A stretch of DNA of 57,411 nt from Chloroflexota bacterium (GCA_009840355.1 VXNZ01000024.1:41599-99009); one strand, 5' to 3'. Shown: positions 35,004-44,105, counted from the stretch's first letter. The notes: a model not told the origin generated them from the letters alone. Translations and numbers: made by a program.

Positions 35004-35708
35004 ATGGACGAAATGGAAATGTTGAGTTTAGATGTACTTGCTGAACTGGATATAGAAACGCTTGACAAGCTTACACGCGTTAGCCCATTTAGAGGACCGC
35101 AGAGGTACTTTCATATTAAAACCATCCAGCGAAGAGACTTCTTTTGTCTTCCCAGTAAAGCAAGCGATGATAATCTTTTCGTAGAGCATCTCTACGCAAC
35201 ATTGTCAGCTTGGGGCATTGGTGCCCGTGGTAACAGACTTATTGAGTTCGATGAATTCAATGCACAAATCAGACAAGCGGGGGGGAATCTTGATCCTTTG
35301 GGGAACAAACGTATTGAAGAATTATCCCAGAGCCAAGTTTCTGCTGTATCTGAAACACTTTGGGAAGTGATTAGCAATTTGAGTATCGTTGTGCGTTCAA
35401 AAGACGGCTCACCCACAAAGGCAAAAATAGTTGCAGGTTCCAAAACCATTCACCATTTGCTTCCAGATCTAATGCCGCCAATGGATAATGGATATACGGG
35501 CGAATTCATTTTAGGGAGCGGGATAGGTCAGCGAGGAAAAGGGACTTTCATCAGATTGTTCTCAAGTTTTGCTGATCTATCCAAAAAACTTGAACCGAAA
35601 GCGAACTCACTTGTCGATCGCAACTCATTCAATTCATCGATCCCTAAACTACTAGATAATGTAATCGTTGGATCAGTGGAACTGAGTAAACGAACAACAG
35701 GAGGATAA
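35004..35708 (+). CDS. AT-rich orphan protein of unknown function
   Basis: 234 residues, unrelated to any named family I can recall. The codons are much more AT-rich than in the flanking genes, suggesting recent acquisition. There is no signal peptide or membrane helix. A conserved-looking segment is IVVRSKDGSPTKAKIVAGSK then TIHHLLPDLMPPMDNGYTGE, of a kind seen in scattered bacterial hypothetical proteins. The end lies six bases before the DapA-family gene and the frame gap suggests co-transcription with it. It breaks an otherwise GC-rich metabolic stretch. Confidence 0.75.
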   Translation: MDEMEMLSLDVLAELDIETLDKLTRVSPFRGPQRYFHIKTIQRRDFFCLPSKASDDNLFVEHLYATLSAWGIGARGNRLIEFDEFNAQIRQAGGNLDPLGNKRIEELSQSQVSAVSETLWEVISNLSIVVRSKDGSPTKAKIVAGSKTIHHLLPDLMPPMDNGYTGEFILGSGIGQRGKGTFIRLFSSFADLSKKLEPKANSLVDRNSFNSSIPKLLDNVIVGSVELSKRTTGG

Positions 35709-35713
35709 GGAAA

Positions 35714-36634
35714 ATGGCAGACAAAGAAATCAAAGGCGTAATTGTTCCCATACTCACGCCGCTGAAGTCCGACGAGAGCGTGGATGTACCATCGCTGCGC
35801 CGCTTGGTGAACTACCTGATAGACAACGGCGTGCACGGAATATGGGTGTCCGGCACGACCGGCGAATTCGCGAACCTGTCGGACAAAGAGCGCCTAGTCA
35901 GCATGGATGCCGTTGTCGATGAAGTGAACGGGCGAGTGCCGATTATCGGTAATGTGTCCGGCGCTAGCACGCAGCTCTCCATCAACATGGCGCTTGAAGT
36001 GCAGGAAATGGGTATGGACGGAGTCGCCGTTACTCCTCCGTACTACTATCCCAACGCGCAGGACGAAATTCTCGACCATTATCGGCACATCAGCGCGCGC
36101 GTCGGCACGCCACTCTGGGTGTACAACATACCGCAGACGGTCAAGTCCGCCGTCGCGCCCGGCACGATAGCCACGCTCGCAGGCGAAGGCGCGGTCGTCG
36201 GCGTCAAGGACAGCTCCGGCGCAGGCGAATTGCTAGCCGAGCTTAATGTGCTCTGTCAGCAGGGCGACATATCACTGCTGCGCTTCCTCGGCACGGCATT
36301 CCGCATCACGACTGCTGGCTCGGTCGGCGTGCAAGGTGTCATCCCCGGCATCGCGAACTTGATACCCGCCGCGGCGTCTGCAGGCTGGGAAGCGGGCGAG
36401 GTAGGCGACACCGAAGGAGTACGCAAGAGCAACGCGACCATCATGGCCGCTGGCAAGATTTCCCGCTTGGCGCAAGGCGGCGGCGCAAATGCTGCAAGCT
36501 TCGCAGGCATGAAGTCGGCGCTCAAGCACATGGGCGTCATCGACGACGACACCGTATCCCGCCCACTGCGCCCGCTAACCGCCGAAGAGAAGCAAGGCAT
36601 CCCCGCCATTCTCGAAGAACTGGAACTGGCGTGA
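35714..36634 (+). CDS. Dihydrodipicolinate synthase/N-acetylneuraminate lyase family aldolase
   Basis: 306 residues, a TIM barrel class I aldolase. The pyruvate-Schiff-base Lys165 (VVGVKDSS) and Tyr137 (WVYNIP) are present, with the carboxylate-binding GTTGE at 47-51. A true DapA and catabolic lyases or dehydratases (such as 2-keto-3-deoxy sugar acid aldolases) share these residues; the neighbouring enolase-superfamily genes make a sugar-acid role attractive, but this is inference. AGGAGG-like GGAGGATAAGG precedes the ATG. Confidence 0.88.
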   Translation: MADKEIKGVIVPILTPLKSDESVDVPSLRRLVNYLIDNGVHGIWVSGTTGEFANLSDKERLVSMDAVVDEVNGRVPIIGNVSGASTQLSINMALEVQEMGMDGVAVTPPYYYPNAQDEILDHYRHISARVGTPLWVYNIPQTVKSAVAPGTIATLAGEGAVVGVKDSSGAGELLAELNVLCQQGDISLLRFLGTAFRITTAGSVGVQGVIPGIANLIPAAASAGWEAGEVGDTEGVRKSNATIMAAGKISRLAQGGGANAASFAGMKSALKHMGVIDDDTVSRPLRPLTAEEKQGIPAILEELELA

Positions 36635-36727
36635 TCAGTAGTCGAACATATTCGCTTTAAGCGCGTTTCCCTGTGCTAGAATATGGGAAACGCGCGCGCT
36701 GATTGAGGTTTGGAAGGTGTGAAATGG

Positions 36728-36964
36728 TCAAGTCCATGGAACGACCGAAAAGATGAAGGCGATTGCCGAAAGAATTGCGAAAATCCACGAATCCTATGTT
36801 ATTTCACCACCGCCAAAGTTGGCTGTAACCAACCCTGCCACGCCGATTAAAGCTATGCTTAAAGTCAGTAAGAACCGCGCTTTTCCTTCAGTAGATTGTC
36901 TGCGTGCGTCTTGTTCTTGAATCTGCGAAAGCGCGTAGATGTAGTAAAGCTCAAACCTATCCAT
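36728..36964 (-). pseudogene. Two-helix membrane protein gene with in-frame stop
   Basis: The frame MDRFELYYIYALSQIQEQDA continues through an Arg/Gln-rich region and a hydrophobic helix, ending at TAG 36794-36796. After the stop the same frame reads DSWIFAILSAIAFIFSVVPW, a second membrane helix, up to TGA at 36728. A protein of about 78 residues with two helices is the likely ancestor. The N-terminal helix plus transmembrane hairpin design recalls SLATT-like or other small membrane effectors, which is only suggestive. The rest of the 36635-37041 gap holds nothing recognisable. Confidence 0.45.
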
Positions 36965-37041
36965 CCATAAATCCGTTGCCAAATTTTTGCAGCCGCATTA
37001 TACCAGCGCATAGCCGTAACAATGCGGCAAGAGGAGTGCAT

Positions 37042-37887
37042 TTGAAACAGCCGACAAGCCACAAAATCAGCGCGCGCGGCATTACACTTCGCTATGTTGA
37101 CTGGGGCGGCGACGGTCCTGCGATGCTGCTGCTACACGGCGACATGCGCACGAGCCGCAGCTGGGACGCGGTGGCACGCAGGCTCGTGGACGAGTACCGC
37201 ATCATTGCGTTGGACATGCGCGGACACGGCGGCAGTGATTGGACGCCACGCGGCTACCGGTTCGCTGAGCGCGTGGACGACCTCGCCGCATTCTGCGATG
37301 CGTTGGACTTGCGCGGCGTATTTGGCGTGGCTCACTCCACGGGGGGCGTGGTCATGTCGCTTTGCGCGCAGAAGCGTCCAGGCATGTTCTCGCAGCTCGT
37401 GCTGATGGAGCCTATGGTCGTGGTTGACGAGCGCTTTCACAAGATGGTAGCGGGCAGAGAACACGCAGAACGCAGCACTTGGCAAAGCCGCGAAGATCTA
37501 CACGGTTATTTGAGCAAGCACCGGGCAGCATCAAGCTGGCATCCCGAAGTGTTAGACGATGTGGTGGCGCACGAAGCATACCGGCGCGACGACGGCTTGA
37601 TAGACATGAAATGGTCGTCGTACACATTCAACTGGCTCGACCGTGACGGTGACAATGTCGACCTAAAGCCCGTGTTCGCCGAACTTGGTTTGCCCATCCT
37701 GTTCATCCGCAGCAGCGGGCATAGCACGCGCATCAAGGAACTCAACGAGGTGCAGGACGGCATCCCCGATTTCCACCGACTGATCATCGAAAACACCGGG
37801 CACAATATGTATATGGAACGGCCGGACGCGATTGCACATTCGATACGCGAATTCGCCGCCGGACACGATTTGCCGCAATCCATCTGA
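37042..37887 (+). CDS. Alpha/beta hydrolase
   Basis: 281 residues from a TTG at 37042 with AGAGGAG five bases upstream; the frame extends 46 codons further without a site. Oxyanion region LLHGDMRTSRSW, nucleophile Ser99 in AHSTGG and the catalytic His in NTGHNMYMERPD are intact. The acid residue is probably within FIRSSGHST or just before. It could be an esterase, epoxide hydrolase or lactonase-like enzyme; the next gene is an enolase-superfamily dehydratase, so a lactone substrate is plausible. Confidence 0.85.
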   Translation: MKQPTSHKISARGITLRYVDWGGDGPAMLLLHGDMRTSRSWDAVARRLVDEYRIIALDMRGHGGSDWTPRGYRFAERVDDLAAFCDALDLRGVFGVAHSTGGVVMSLCAQKRPGMFSQLVLMEPMVVVDERFHKMVAGREHAERSTWQSREDLHGYLSKHRAASSWHPEVLDDVVAHEAYRRDDGLIDMKWSSYTFNWLDRDGDNVDLKPVFAELGLPILFIRSSGHSTRIKELNEVQDGIPDFHRLIIENTGHNMYMERPDAIAHSIREFAAGHDLPQSI

Positions 37888-37998
37888 TACCTGAGAGACA
37901 GTCGCTCGGCAAATCATCGTGCCGCACCCTGTCCTAATGTCGTTCGCGTCATAAATGCAGCATACCAAACACACTACATTAAGCAGGGGAGAACGAAT

Positions 37999-39162
37999 TT
38001 GAAAGTTACCGCTATCGACACATTTGCAGTGAAGTCGCTGACTCGCCCATGGCTGTACTGCGCCGTCCGCACGGACGAAGGCATCACCGGCTACTCCGAG
38101 TTTGGCGTGGGCGACCTTGCCAAAGGCTTGGCAGGGCTTGTCGAAGACCTATCGCTCCACATAATTGGCAAAGACCCGCGCAGCGTGGAGCAGCATTACA
38201 CGAATATGGTGCGCTCGTCGCGCTCGTCATACGGCGGCGCGACATGGATGGCAATCGCTGGAATCGAGCTCGCTCTCTGGGATGTGAAGAGCAAGGCGAT
38301 GGGCGTTCCTGTGCACGAACTCGTCGGCGGACCGACACGCACCGAGCAGAAGGTCTATTGGTCGCACCTGATTAGCTACCAGTCCAGCAACTACAAAGCG
38401 CTGGGCAGGGAGCCGATCCGCAACTATGACGACATCAAGTCGCTCGTCCGCCAGGCGCTGGATGCCGGCTATGACACGATGAAGACGAACATCCAGATTC
38501 CCGGCGACCCGTTCCGCACGATAAGCCAAGGCACGACAGGACCGCACGACCAGGTAATGGAGCGCGCGCTTCGCAAGGCTGCCGTAGATCAGATAGCGGC
38601 GATGCGCGAAGAGGCGGGACCGGATGCCAGCATCTGCCTAGACGTCAATGTGAACTTCAAAGCGGAGGCGCAGATACGGCTGGCTCAGGCGCTTGAGCCG
38701 TACGACCTGATGTGGATGGAAATCGACAACCTCGACGCTGATAGTCTCCGTATGGTCAAGGACGCCACGCGCACGCCGATATGCTCCGGCGAGCAGAAGC
38801 TTGGTCCGCTGAACTATCTCGAACTCTTGCAGAACCGCTCCATGGATTTCATGAAACTCGATGTGCAGTGGCAGGGCTTCATCCCCGCGCGCCGCGCCGC
38901 GAACATGGCGGAGCTGTTCGACATAAATGTCGCGCCACACAACTACAACAGCCATCTGTCGAACTTCCAGACGATGAACCTATGCGCCTCCGTGAACAAC
39001 GTGCGCATAAGCGAGAGCGACCCGGTGCAGGCGCCATGGCGCGAGGAGCTGTTCACCGTCCTGCCCGAAGTCAACAACGGCATGATGAAAATACCCACAG
39101 CCCCCGGCTGGGGCACCGACCTCCGTGAGGATGTGGCGAAGAAGTACGCATGGACGGGGTAA
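37999..39162 (+). CDS. Enolase-superfamily dehydratase (MR group), paralogue 3
   Basis: 387 residues from a TTG with GGGGAGAA before it. Metal ligands are Asp215 (LDVNVNF), Glu241 (MEIDN) and Glu265 (CSGEQ); Lys162 in MKTNI and His314 in VAPHNYNSH are the acid/base pair. The KTN rather than KxK or KxH motif and the APHNY signature are shared with paralogue 4, which identifies a close pair. Both resemble galactonate/gluconate-type dehydratases; the exact substrate is unknown. Confidence 0.87.
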   Translation: MKVTAIDTFAVKSLTRPWLYCAVRTDEGITGYSEFGVGDLAKGLAGLVEDLSLHIIGKDPRSVEQHYTNMVRSSRSSYGGATWMAIAGIELALWDVKSKAMGVPVHELVGGPTRTEQKVYWSHLISYQSSNYKALGREPIRNYDDIKSLVRQALDAGYDTMKTNIQIPGDPFRTISQGTTGPHDQVMERALRKAAVDQIAAMREEAGPDASICLDVNVNFKAEAQIRLAQALEPYDLMWMEIDNLDADSLRMVKDATRTPICSGEQKLGPLNYLELLQNRSMDFMKLDVQWQGFIPARRAANMAELFDINVAPHNYNSHLSNFQTMNLCASVNNVRISESDPVQAPWREELFTVLPEVNNGMMKIPTAPGWGTDLREDVAKKYAWTG

Positions 39163-39255
39163 CAAATTAAACACAGCGCATAATACAGACAGGGCGGCGA
39201 TAATTCGTCGCTCTTGTCGCAGCGGCAACTGTCGAGTTTACTGTGGTAAACAAAA

Positions 39256-40509
39256 TTAACCGGCTGCCGACTCTTGATCGCTTTGAGTAGCATACCGAGA
39301 GAAGCGTACAGGATTTTCGACTCTTTCAGGAATCCTGTACGCGTCTTCATCCCCGACTACCAGCTGGGAGAACTTCCTTCCCTGTGGGATAATACGACGA
39401 TCGAATGAACCAACCGAGTCATTGAATCTATTGACAACTCTGTTCAAGTCCCTACCAACATCTTGATAACGGCTGATAAATGTCAGCATTCTGTTGTGCA
39501 TTTCTTCGCCGGCTTCTTTGATTTCTTGGGCGTTCTCGGCGAATCTGAGCTGCTGCCAGCCGTTCTGAATTGCCCACAGCATGGCTATAAGCGATGCGGG
39601 CGTAGCAATGGCGATCTGTTTGCTCATCGCATGTTCCACCAAATTCGGGTCTGCCCTTAGCGCTGCAGCCAGAAATTGGTCGCCTGGTACGAACATCACC
39701 ACAAAGTTCAATGATCCTTCGACCTGATTGCCGTAATTCTTGCCCGCCAAACTATCCACTTGCTTCTTCAGCGCGCTGGCGTGCTTTGTCAATGCCGCGC
39801 CCGCCGCGCCTTCGTCGTCCGATTGCCTAGCCTCCAGGAATGCCGCAGTGGACGCTTTGGCATCTACGACAACTGACCGGCGTTCAGGCAGCGTTATGAC
39901 CATATCCGGCTTGCCGTCGTTAGTCGTAACTTGCTCTTGAAATTCGCAGTACGCAGTCATGCCGGCAATCTCAACGACGCGTCGGAGTTGTATTTCGCCC
40001 CAATTCCCCACAGCCTGATTGTCCGTAAGCGCACCTGCTAGGCGCGCGGTTTCCGTCGTTATTGTTCGGACTTCCGAAGTCAGCGATTCAATCTGCGGGT
40101 TCAGTTTGCCATAGTTTTCGGCTAACGGCTTCACCAACTCTTGGAATTGTTGATGCCTTTGGTTGAACTCGCTCTTGGCAGATTCCATAGTTTTTCCCAT
40201 ATCCGCCTGCGCCAATTGGAGAAATTGTTCATTGTTGTTCTGCAGCGCACGGCTTGCTGCAGCTTGGAACTCGGTGTTGAGTTGCTCTTTGGCAGCATCG
40301 ACAATTGATTGCGTGTCATCGACTTGCTGCAATCTGCCTTGCAATTCCGCCACTTCTTCTCGGTGCTCGGCAGTGATGCTGCTCACCGATTCCTTGTGCT
40401 CGGCAACCAATGCCGCGGCTTCGCTCGTGGCGCTTGCGCTCCGCACGAGCCAACTAGCAACACCGCCGACAATCAATCCCACGATTATGCCGACAACCAT
40501 GAATTCCAT
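39256..40509 (-). CDS. rmuC: DNA recombination protein RmuC
   Basis: 417 residues with an N-terminal membrane anchor (residues 3-23), a coiled-coil region (about 30-130) and the RmuC nuclease-like domain. The landmarks VGNWGEIQLRRVVEIAGM, DMVITLPERRSVVVDAKAS and FVPGDQFLAAALRADP match the family. RmuC limits recombination at inverted repeats and hairpins. GAGGAGT lies before the ATG. It is divergently or convergently isolated from both neighbouring enolase-family genes. Confidence 0.95.
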   Translation of the reverse strand: MEFMVVGIIVGLIVGGVASWLVRSASATSEAAALVAEHKESVSSITAEHREEVAELQGRLQQVDDTQSIVDAAKEQLNTEFQAAASRALQNNNEQFLQLAQADMGKTMESAKSEFNQRHQQFQELVKPLAENYGKLNPQIESLTSEVRTITTETARLAGALTDNQAVGNWGEIQLRRVVEIAGMTAYCEFQEQVTTNDGKPDMVITLPERRSVVVDAKASTAAFLEARQSDDEGAAGAALTKHASALKKQVDSLAGKNYGNQVEGSLNFVVMFVPGDQFLAAALRADPNLVEHAMSKQIAIATPASLIAMLWAIQNGWQQLRFAENAQEIKEAGEEMHNRMLTFISRYQDVGRDLNRVVNRFNDSVGSFDRRIIPQGRKFSQLVVGDEDAYRIPERVENPVRFSRYATQSDQESAAG

Positions 40510-40693
40510 AGATTACTCCTCGAGGCGAGTCAGGCGCTTTCGCATGAATGCTATTCTGCCAACCACTGCTGAATCCTCTAAAACAGCCTTGCCAGACTCA
40601 GCCCATCACTTATCAAGATGCCAACACTCACAGCATAAATCAGTCTCGTCAGCCAAGCCTCCGTCCATGATGTCCGCTTTGGTCGCCAGACGA

Positions 40694-40717
40694 GGCAAGG
40701 GCGCATCGACCCTTGCC
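40694..40717. repeat. Perfect 8-bp inverted repeat downstream of paralogue 4
   Basis: GGCAAGGG and CCCTTGCC flank the loop CGCATCGA in the 40510-40782 gap between rmuC and the next gene. There is no T-tract, so it may be a repeat or a weak terminator of the upstream enolase-family gene. Nothing else is recognised in this gap. Confidence 0.5.
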
Positions 40718-40782
40718 GTGCGTTCTGCCGTGCTTGGAACTTTTACAACGCCTGATTCAGTTGTGGCGCTACTGTTTAACCC

Positions 40783-42000
40783 CTACCGCACCGGCACCTT
40801 ATACCCCGCCGTCTGCACTTCCGACAGGCTGTTCTCGTCCCACGGATGCGCCAGCGCGACCTCTTCGTTGATGTCCGCGCCCCAGCCGGGGACGGTGGGG
40901 ACGGTCATGTAGCCGTCGATTATTTCGGGGACGGTGGTCGTGAGCTCGTCCTTCCACGGGATGTCGTCGATGTCGATTTCCATAATGCGCACATTCGGCA
41001 GCGTGGCGCACAGGCTCGCGCTGACGAAGCTCGACAGGTGGCTGTAGTAGTTGTGCGGCGCGACATTGTGCTGATACACCTCTGCCAAATCGCCGACTTT
41101 CTTAGATTGGCTGAACCCGTTCCACGGCACGTCAATCATGAACATATCCGCCGAGTGGTTCTCGAAGTAGGGGATGTAGTCGCGCATGTAGAACAGGTTC
41201 TCGCCGGTGCAGATGCGCGTGGTCGTGGAGTCCTTAATCTGGCGCAGGCTCTTCGGTTCGTACATGTCGATTTCCATCCACAGCATGTCGAACTGCTCCA
41301 GCACCTTGGCGATGCGCAGCGCGCCCTCCGTCTTGAAGTGGAAGTTCAAGTCTAGGTTGATGTCGATGTCATCACCCACGGCGTCGCGGAATGTGCCGAT
41401 GAGCTTCTCGATGTGCGGCATCAACCACTTTGGCGCGTACTGGTCGGTCGAGCCTATACCGCCGCTGAACCCGCCGCCAAAAGTCGCACCTTCGCCCGGC
41501 ATGATAATGTTCGTCTTCAGCGCCGTGAAGCCGCGCTCCTTGACTTCATGCCCAAGGTCTGTGATCGACTGCCAGGAATCTATCGGCGGCACGCCAAGGA
41601 TGTCGTGATGGCGCACGCGCGAACTGCCGCAGTGTGACCAGTAAACGCGCACCTTCTCGCGCGTGGGACCGCCGAACAACTCCGCGACCGATATGCCGAG
41701 CGCCTTTGCCTTGATGTCGATGAAGGCGCAGTCGAGTCCGGCGATTGCCTTAGCCGCGATGCCGCCCGGACTTTGGCGTGTAATGCGGTACATGTCCTGG
41801 AAGCGCATCTCGAACGCGCGCGGGTCCTTGCCGATGAGCAGCGGCTTCATGTCGCGTATAGTGCCCTCGATGCCGTGAGGGGAGCGCCCGTCGCTGCACT
41901 CGCCCCAGCCTGTGATGCCCTCGTCGGTCTCGACTTTGACGAACATCCAGGGTCGCCAGCCCGCGTCCACTATGAAAGTTTCGATATTGGTAATTTTCAT
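40783..42000 (-). CDS. Enolase-superfamily dehydratase (MR group), paralogue 4
   Basis: 405 residues; the ATG at 42000 (MKITNIET) is preferred over one nine bases upstream because GAGAGG then lies at a normal distance. Metal ligands are Asp217 (LDLNFHF), Glu243 (MEIDM) and Glu267 (CTGEN); Lys162 (LKTNI) and the His of VAPHNYYSHLS complete the site. It shares the YWSH, KTNI and APHNY motifs with paralogue 3, so the two are recent relatives although they lie on opposite strands. The promoter likely lies in the direct repeat at 42022-42057. Confidence 0.87.
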   Translation of the reverse strand: MKITNIETFIVDAGWRPWMFVKVETDEGITGWGECSDGRSPHGIEGTIRDMKPLLIGKDPRAFEMRFQDMYRITRQSPGGIAAKAIAGLDCAFIDIKAKALGISVAELFGGPTREKVRVYWSHCGSSRVRHHDILGVPPIDSWQSITDLGHEVKERGFTALKTNIIMPGEGATFGGGFSGGIGSTDQYAPKWLMPHIEKLIGTFRDAVGDDIDINLDLNFHFKTEGALRIAKVLEQFDMLWMEIDMYEPKSLRQIKDSTTTRICTGENLFYMRDYIPYFENHSADMFMIDVPWNGFSQSKKVGDLAEVYQHNVAPHNYYSHLSSFVSASLCATLPNVRIMEIDIDDIPWKDELTTTVPEIIDGYMTVPTVPGWGADINEEVALAHPWDENSLSEVQTAGYKVPVR

Positions 42001-42021
42001 GTCATGCATCCTCTCTCGTGA

Positions 42022-42057
42022 GTGTTGATTTCAGCGCGGATGATACCACAAAACAGG
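42022..42057. repeat. Direct repeat DR-A at the left edge of the DGQHR island
   Basis: GTGTTGATTTCAGCGCGGAT followed by GATACCACAAAACAGG. A second copy at 44766-44802 differs by a few substitutions and one indel. On the minus strand both copies contain an extended -10 type box, TGGTATYAT, so a duplicated promoter is an alternative to an insertion-type target duplication. Confidence 0.75.
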
Positions 42058-42109
42058 GGTGCACGGAGAAAGGATACGATGCACCCTAATCAACATCCCG
42101 AAAAGCAGG

Positions 42110-42151
42110 AACGCCATACGGCTGCGCTTCGGTGCGCGGCAGTATGGCGTT
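42110..42151. repeat. Strong hairpin with about 17-bp stem
   Basis: The outer 10-bp arms AACGCCATAC and GTATGGCGTT are perfectly complementary. The inner GCTGCGC pairs with GTGCGGC-like bases around a TTCGGT loop, with one mismatch near the junction. It lies within the island, between the direct repeat and the hicB gene. Function unknown. Confidence 0.7.
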
Positions 42152-42225
42152 GCTGGTGTGCGTATAGCGGTTCGGTTGCGTCCTCGTCATCAACAAATAC
42201 CTCAGCAATTGGAGCGAGCGCGCCT

Positions 42226-42477
42226 CTACTGCAAGACTCCGACTAGCGAAATAGAGGTAAGCGTGCTGCCGGAAGGAACCGCGATAGATTCCAAAGAACT
42301 CGGCTCAGGAACCCTCTGCCCGTTTGCCTCCATACTGGCAATCCAGTCGCGCATAGAATCTTCCGCATTGCGAACGACCTCATCCACGGTACAGCCCATA
42401 GCCACGCAGCCCGGCAAATCCAGGAATACCGCTCCGTAAGCGCCAGCCTCCCCGTCAATTAACGCTGGATACTTCAT
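42226..42477 (-). CDS. hicB: HicB-family antitoxin, orphan
   Basis: 83 residues starting MKYPALIDGEAGAYGAVFLD, then LPGCVAMGCTVDEVVRNAED and MRDWIASMEANG, the standard HicB partial RNase-H-like fold. The usual C-terminal DNA-binding helix-turn-helix or ribbon-helix-helix segment is absent; the frame ends PSGSTLTSISLVGVLQ. No hicA toxin gene lies beside it, so it is either a truncated antitoxin or an orphan. The 42478-42783 interval upstream holds no coding sequence, only the promoter of the next gene. Confidence 0.7.
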   Translation of the reverse strand: MKYPALIDGEAGAYGAVFLDLPGCVAMGCTVDEVVRNAEDSMRDWIASMEANGQRVPEPSSLESIAVPSGSTLTSISLVGVLQ

Positions 42478-42679
42478 GCCCCAATTATAGCCAGCGGCGT
42501 AACCACAAACAACAAGTTCGCCGCCCCTGCTCCCAAAGGCACCGCGCCCACCGAATTGCACCCGCCACCCGATGACGCATCAGCGTCAGGCCTGGGTGTA
42601 GCCGTCACCATCATGACCACCACCTGCGGCGACCTGTAGCGGAGTGACCGTTTATTACCTTGTCGCCCATCGCCTACTA

Positions 42680-42749
42680 TATCTTATGGGTATTTTGCTG
42701 TCAAAACTTGACATAAGATAACCGCCTGTGGTACAATTAAAATAAGATA
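42680..42749 (+). promoter_or_regulatory. Sigma70 promoter embedded in a three-half-site operator
   Basis: The -35 TTGACA (42708-42713) and -10 TACAAT (42732-42737) are 18 bp apart. Around them lie TATCTTATG (42680-42688), its exact reverse complement CATAAGATA (42712-42720, overlapping the -35) and a further ATAAGATA (42742-42749) after the -10. This arrangement suggests repression by a dimeric factor covering the promoter; the downstream gene product is a possible autorepressor. Confidence 0.65.
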
Positions 42750-42783
42750 GTAAATAATATGTTATTTAGGAGGTGAAAACACC

Positions 42784-44034
42784 ATGATGGTTATGCCCGC
42801 AACACAGGAACAGTATTTCCGGATACCTGCACACAGGTTCAATCAAGGAAGACGGAGCGTGTTTACATTCGCGCTCACTCTGGAACAGCTGGACGGCATG
42901 TTGCCCCAGAGAATTGACGAGGATGTGGTTCGTGAAGCAAATCGACGCCTCACCCCGTCTCATGCCAGAGTGATAGAAACATACTTGGACGACCATTCGG
43001 ACGATTGGATATCTGGCTCCATATTAGTAGGTATTGACCCTAACGGTGTGGAGTTCGAAGGCTTTCCTGACGAAGATGGCAACGTGAGCCAAGCCTTTGG
43101 CCAACTGAAAATACCATTCAACCGGTTGAACACCCTGAGGTTGTTTGACGGGCAGCATAGACGAAGGGCAATACAGGACCTCCTGACAAACCTTCGTGAA
43201 AAAGAATCCGGCGTGGCCAGTTCCTTGAATTCCGCCAAGCGGAATGGGCAGAATCCGGACGTTATCAAATTGTTGAATAAACAGCTGGTCGATATACGTT
43301 CGAAGCGCGAATCGCTTCAACGTCAATCCGTGCCTATAGTCCTGTATTTGGAGGGAGAGATCAAGGCTCTTCAGCGAATGTTCTCCGATGCCGCTAAGAC
43401 CAAACCTATCGAAGCGATTACCAAGGCACGTTTTGATGACCGCGACCCTTTCAATTTGGCTGCAGCAGAAGTCATGGGACAGAGCGAATTCTTGCGAGAT
43501 CGCATCGATATGGAACGCAGTACCGTTGCTCGTACCGCTCCATATCTACTGTCCTTCAATCAACTCGCAGTAGTTTTGAAGACACTGATGGTGGGGTACG
43601 GCGGTCGAATTAGTAGGGTTCGTAACGATGAGTTTATGGCAGATTATGAGCCTGTCATTAAACGCAGCCTTGAGTGGGCAGACGATTTCATGCCTTCTTC
43701 TTGCGAAGAATACGACAATCTCTTGAATGGGGACGTTGAGGCCTCGGAATTCATTCCGGACCGACGGCGAGAGACATTTGCATTTAACGCAACGATAATC
43801 AGAGTGCTCGCTGGATGCTTCTACAGTTGGCAAGTCGAAGTGGGTGAAGATACTGAACCAATGGCGCGCTACATACGCAAGCATTCATTTGAGAACACTA
43901 TTAAGAGGTCGCTATGGGTTAGAGCAGGACTCGTGGCAGAAGGTGGTACAACCCCTGTTGCCAGGGCACAGGAAGTCAGGGGTGCCATACGCTTCATCGT
44001 TGACAACGCGAAGAAGTCTTTGAATGCCAAGTAA
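42784..44034 (+). CDS. DGQHR-domain protein, DndB-like
   Basis: 416 residues with the defining DGQHR motif at 122-126 (LFDGQHRRRAI). DndB-type proteins are associated with phosphorothioation modification of DNA, in which DndB acts as a regulator, but some DGQHR genes stand alone in other defence islands. No dndACDE or other modification gene is in the window. The promoter carries an operator-like inverted repeat, consistent with self-repression. AGGAGG precedes the ATG. The lower GC of its 5' region, the direct repeats around it and broken neighbours point to an acquired segment. Confidence 0.85.
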   Translation: MMVMPATQEQYFRIPAHRFNQGRRSVFTFALTLEQLDGMLPQRIDEDVVREANRRLTPSHARVIETYLDDHSDDWISGSILVGIDPNGVEFEGFPDEDGNVSQAFGQLKIPFNRLNTLRLFDGQHRRRAIQDLLTNLREKESGVASSLNSAKRNGQNPDVIKLLNKQLVDIRSKRESLQRQSVPIVLYLEGEIKALQRMFSDAAKTKPIEAITKARFDDRDPFNLAAAEVMGQSEFLRDRIDMERSTVARTAPYLLSFNQLAVVLKTLMVGYGGRISRVRNDEFMADYEPVIKRSLEWADDFMPSSCEEYDNLLNGDVEASEFIPDRRRETFAFNATIIRVLAGCFYSWQVEVGEDTEPMARYIRKHSFENTIKRSLWVRAGLVAEGGTTPVARAQEVRGAIRFIVDNAKKSLNAK

Positions 44035-44105
44035 CATGTGAACGGGGCTGTTTCAGCAGCCCTGGAAACAAACGCTGTAAGCGTCCTTGAGTTCATACCC
44101 TTTAG

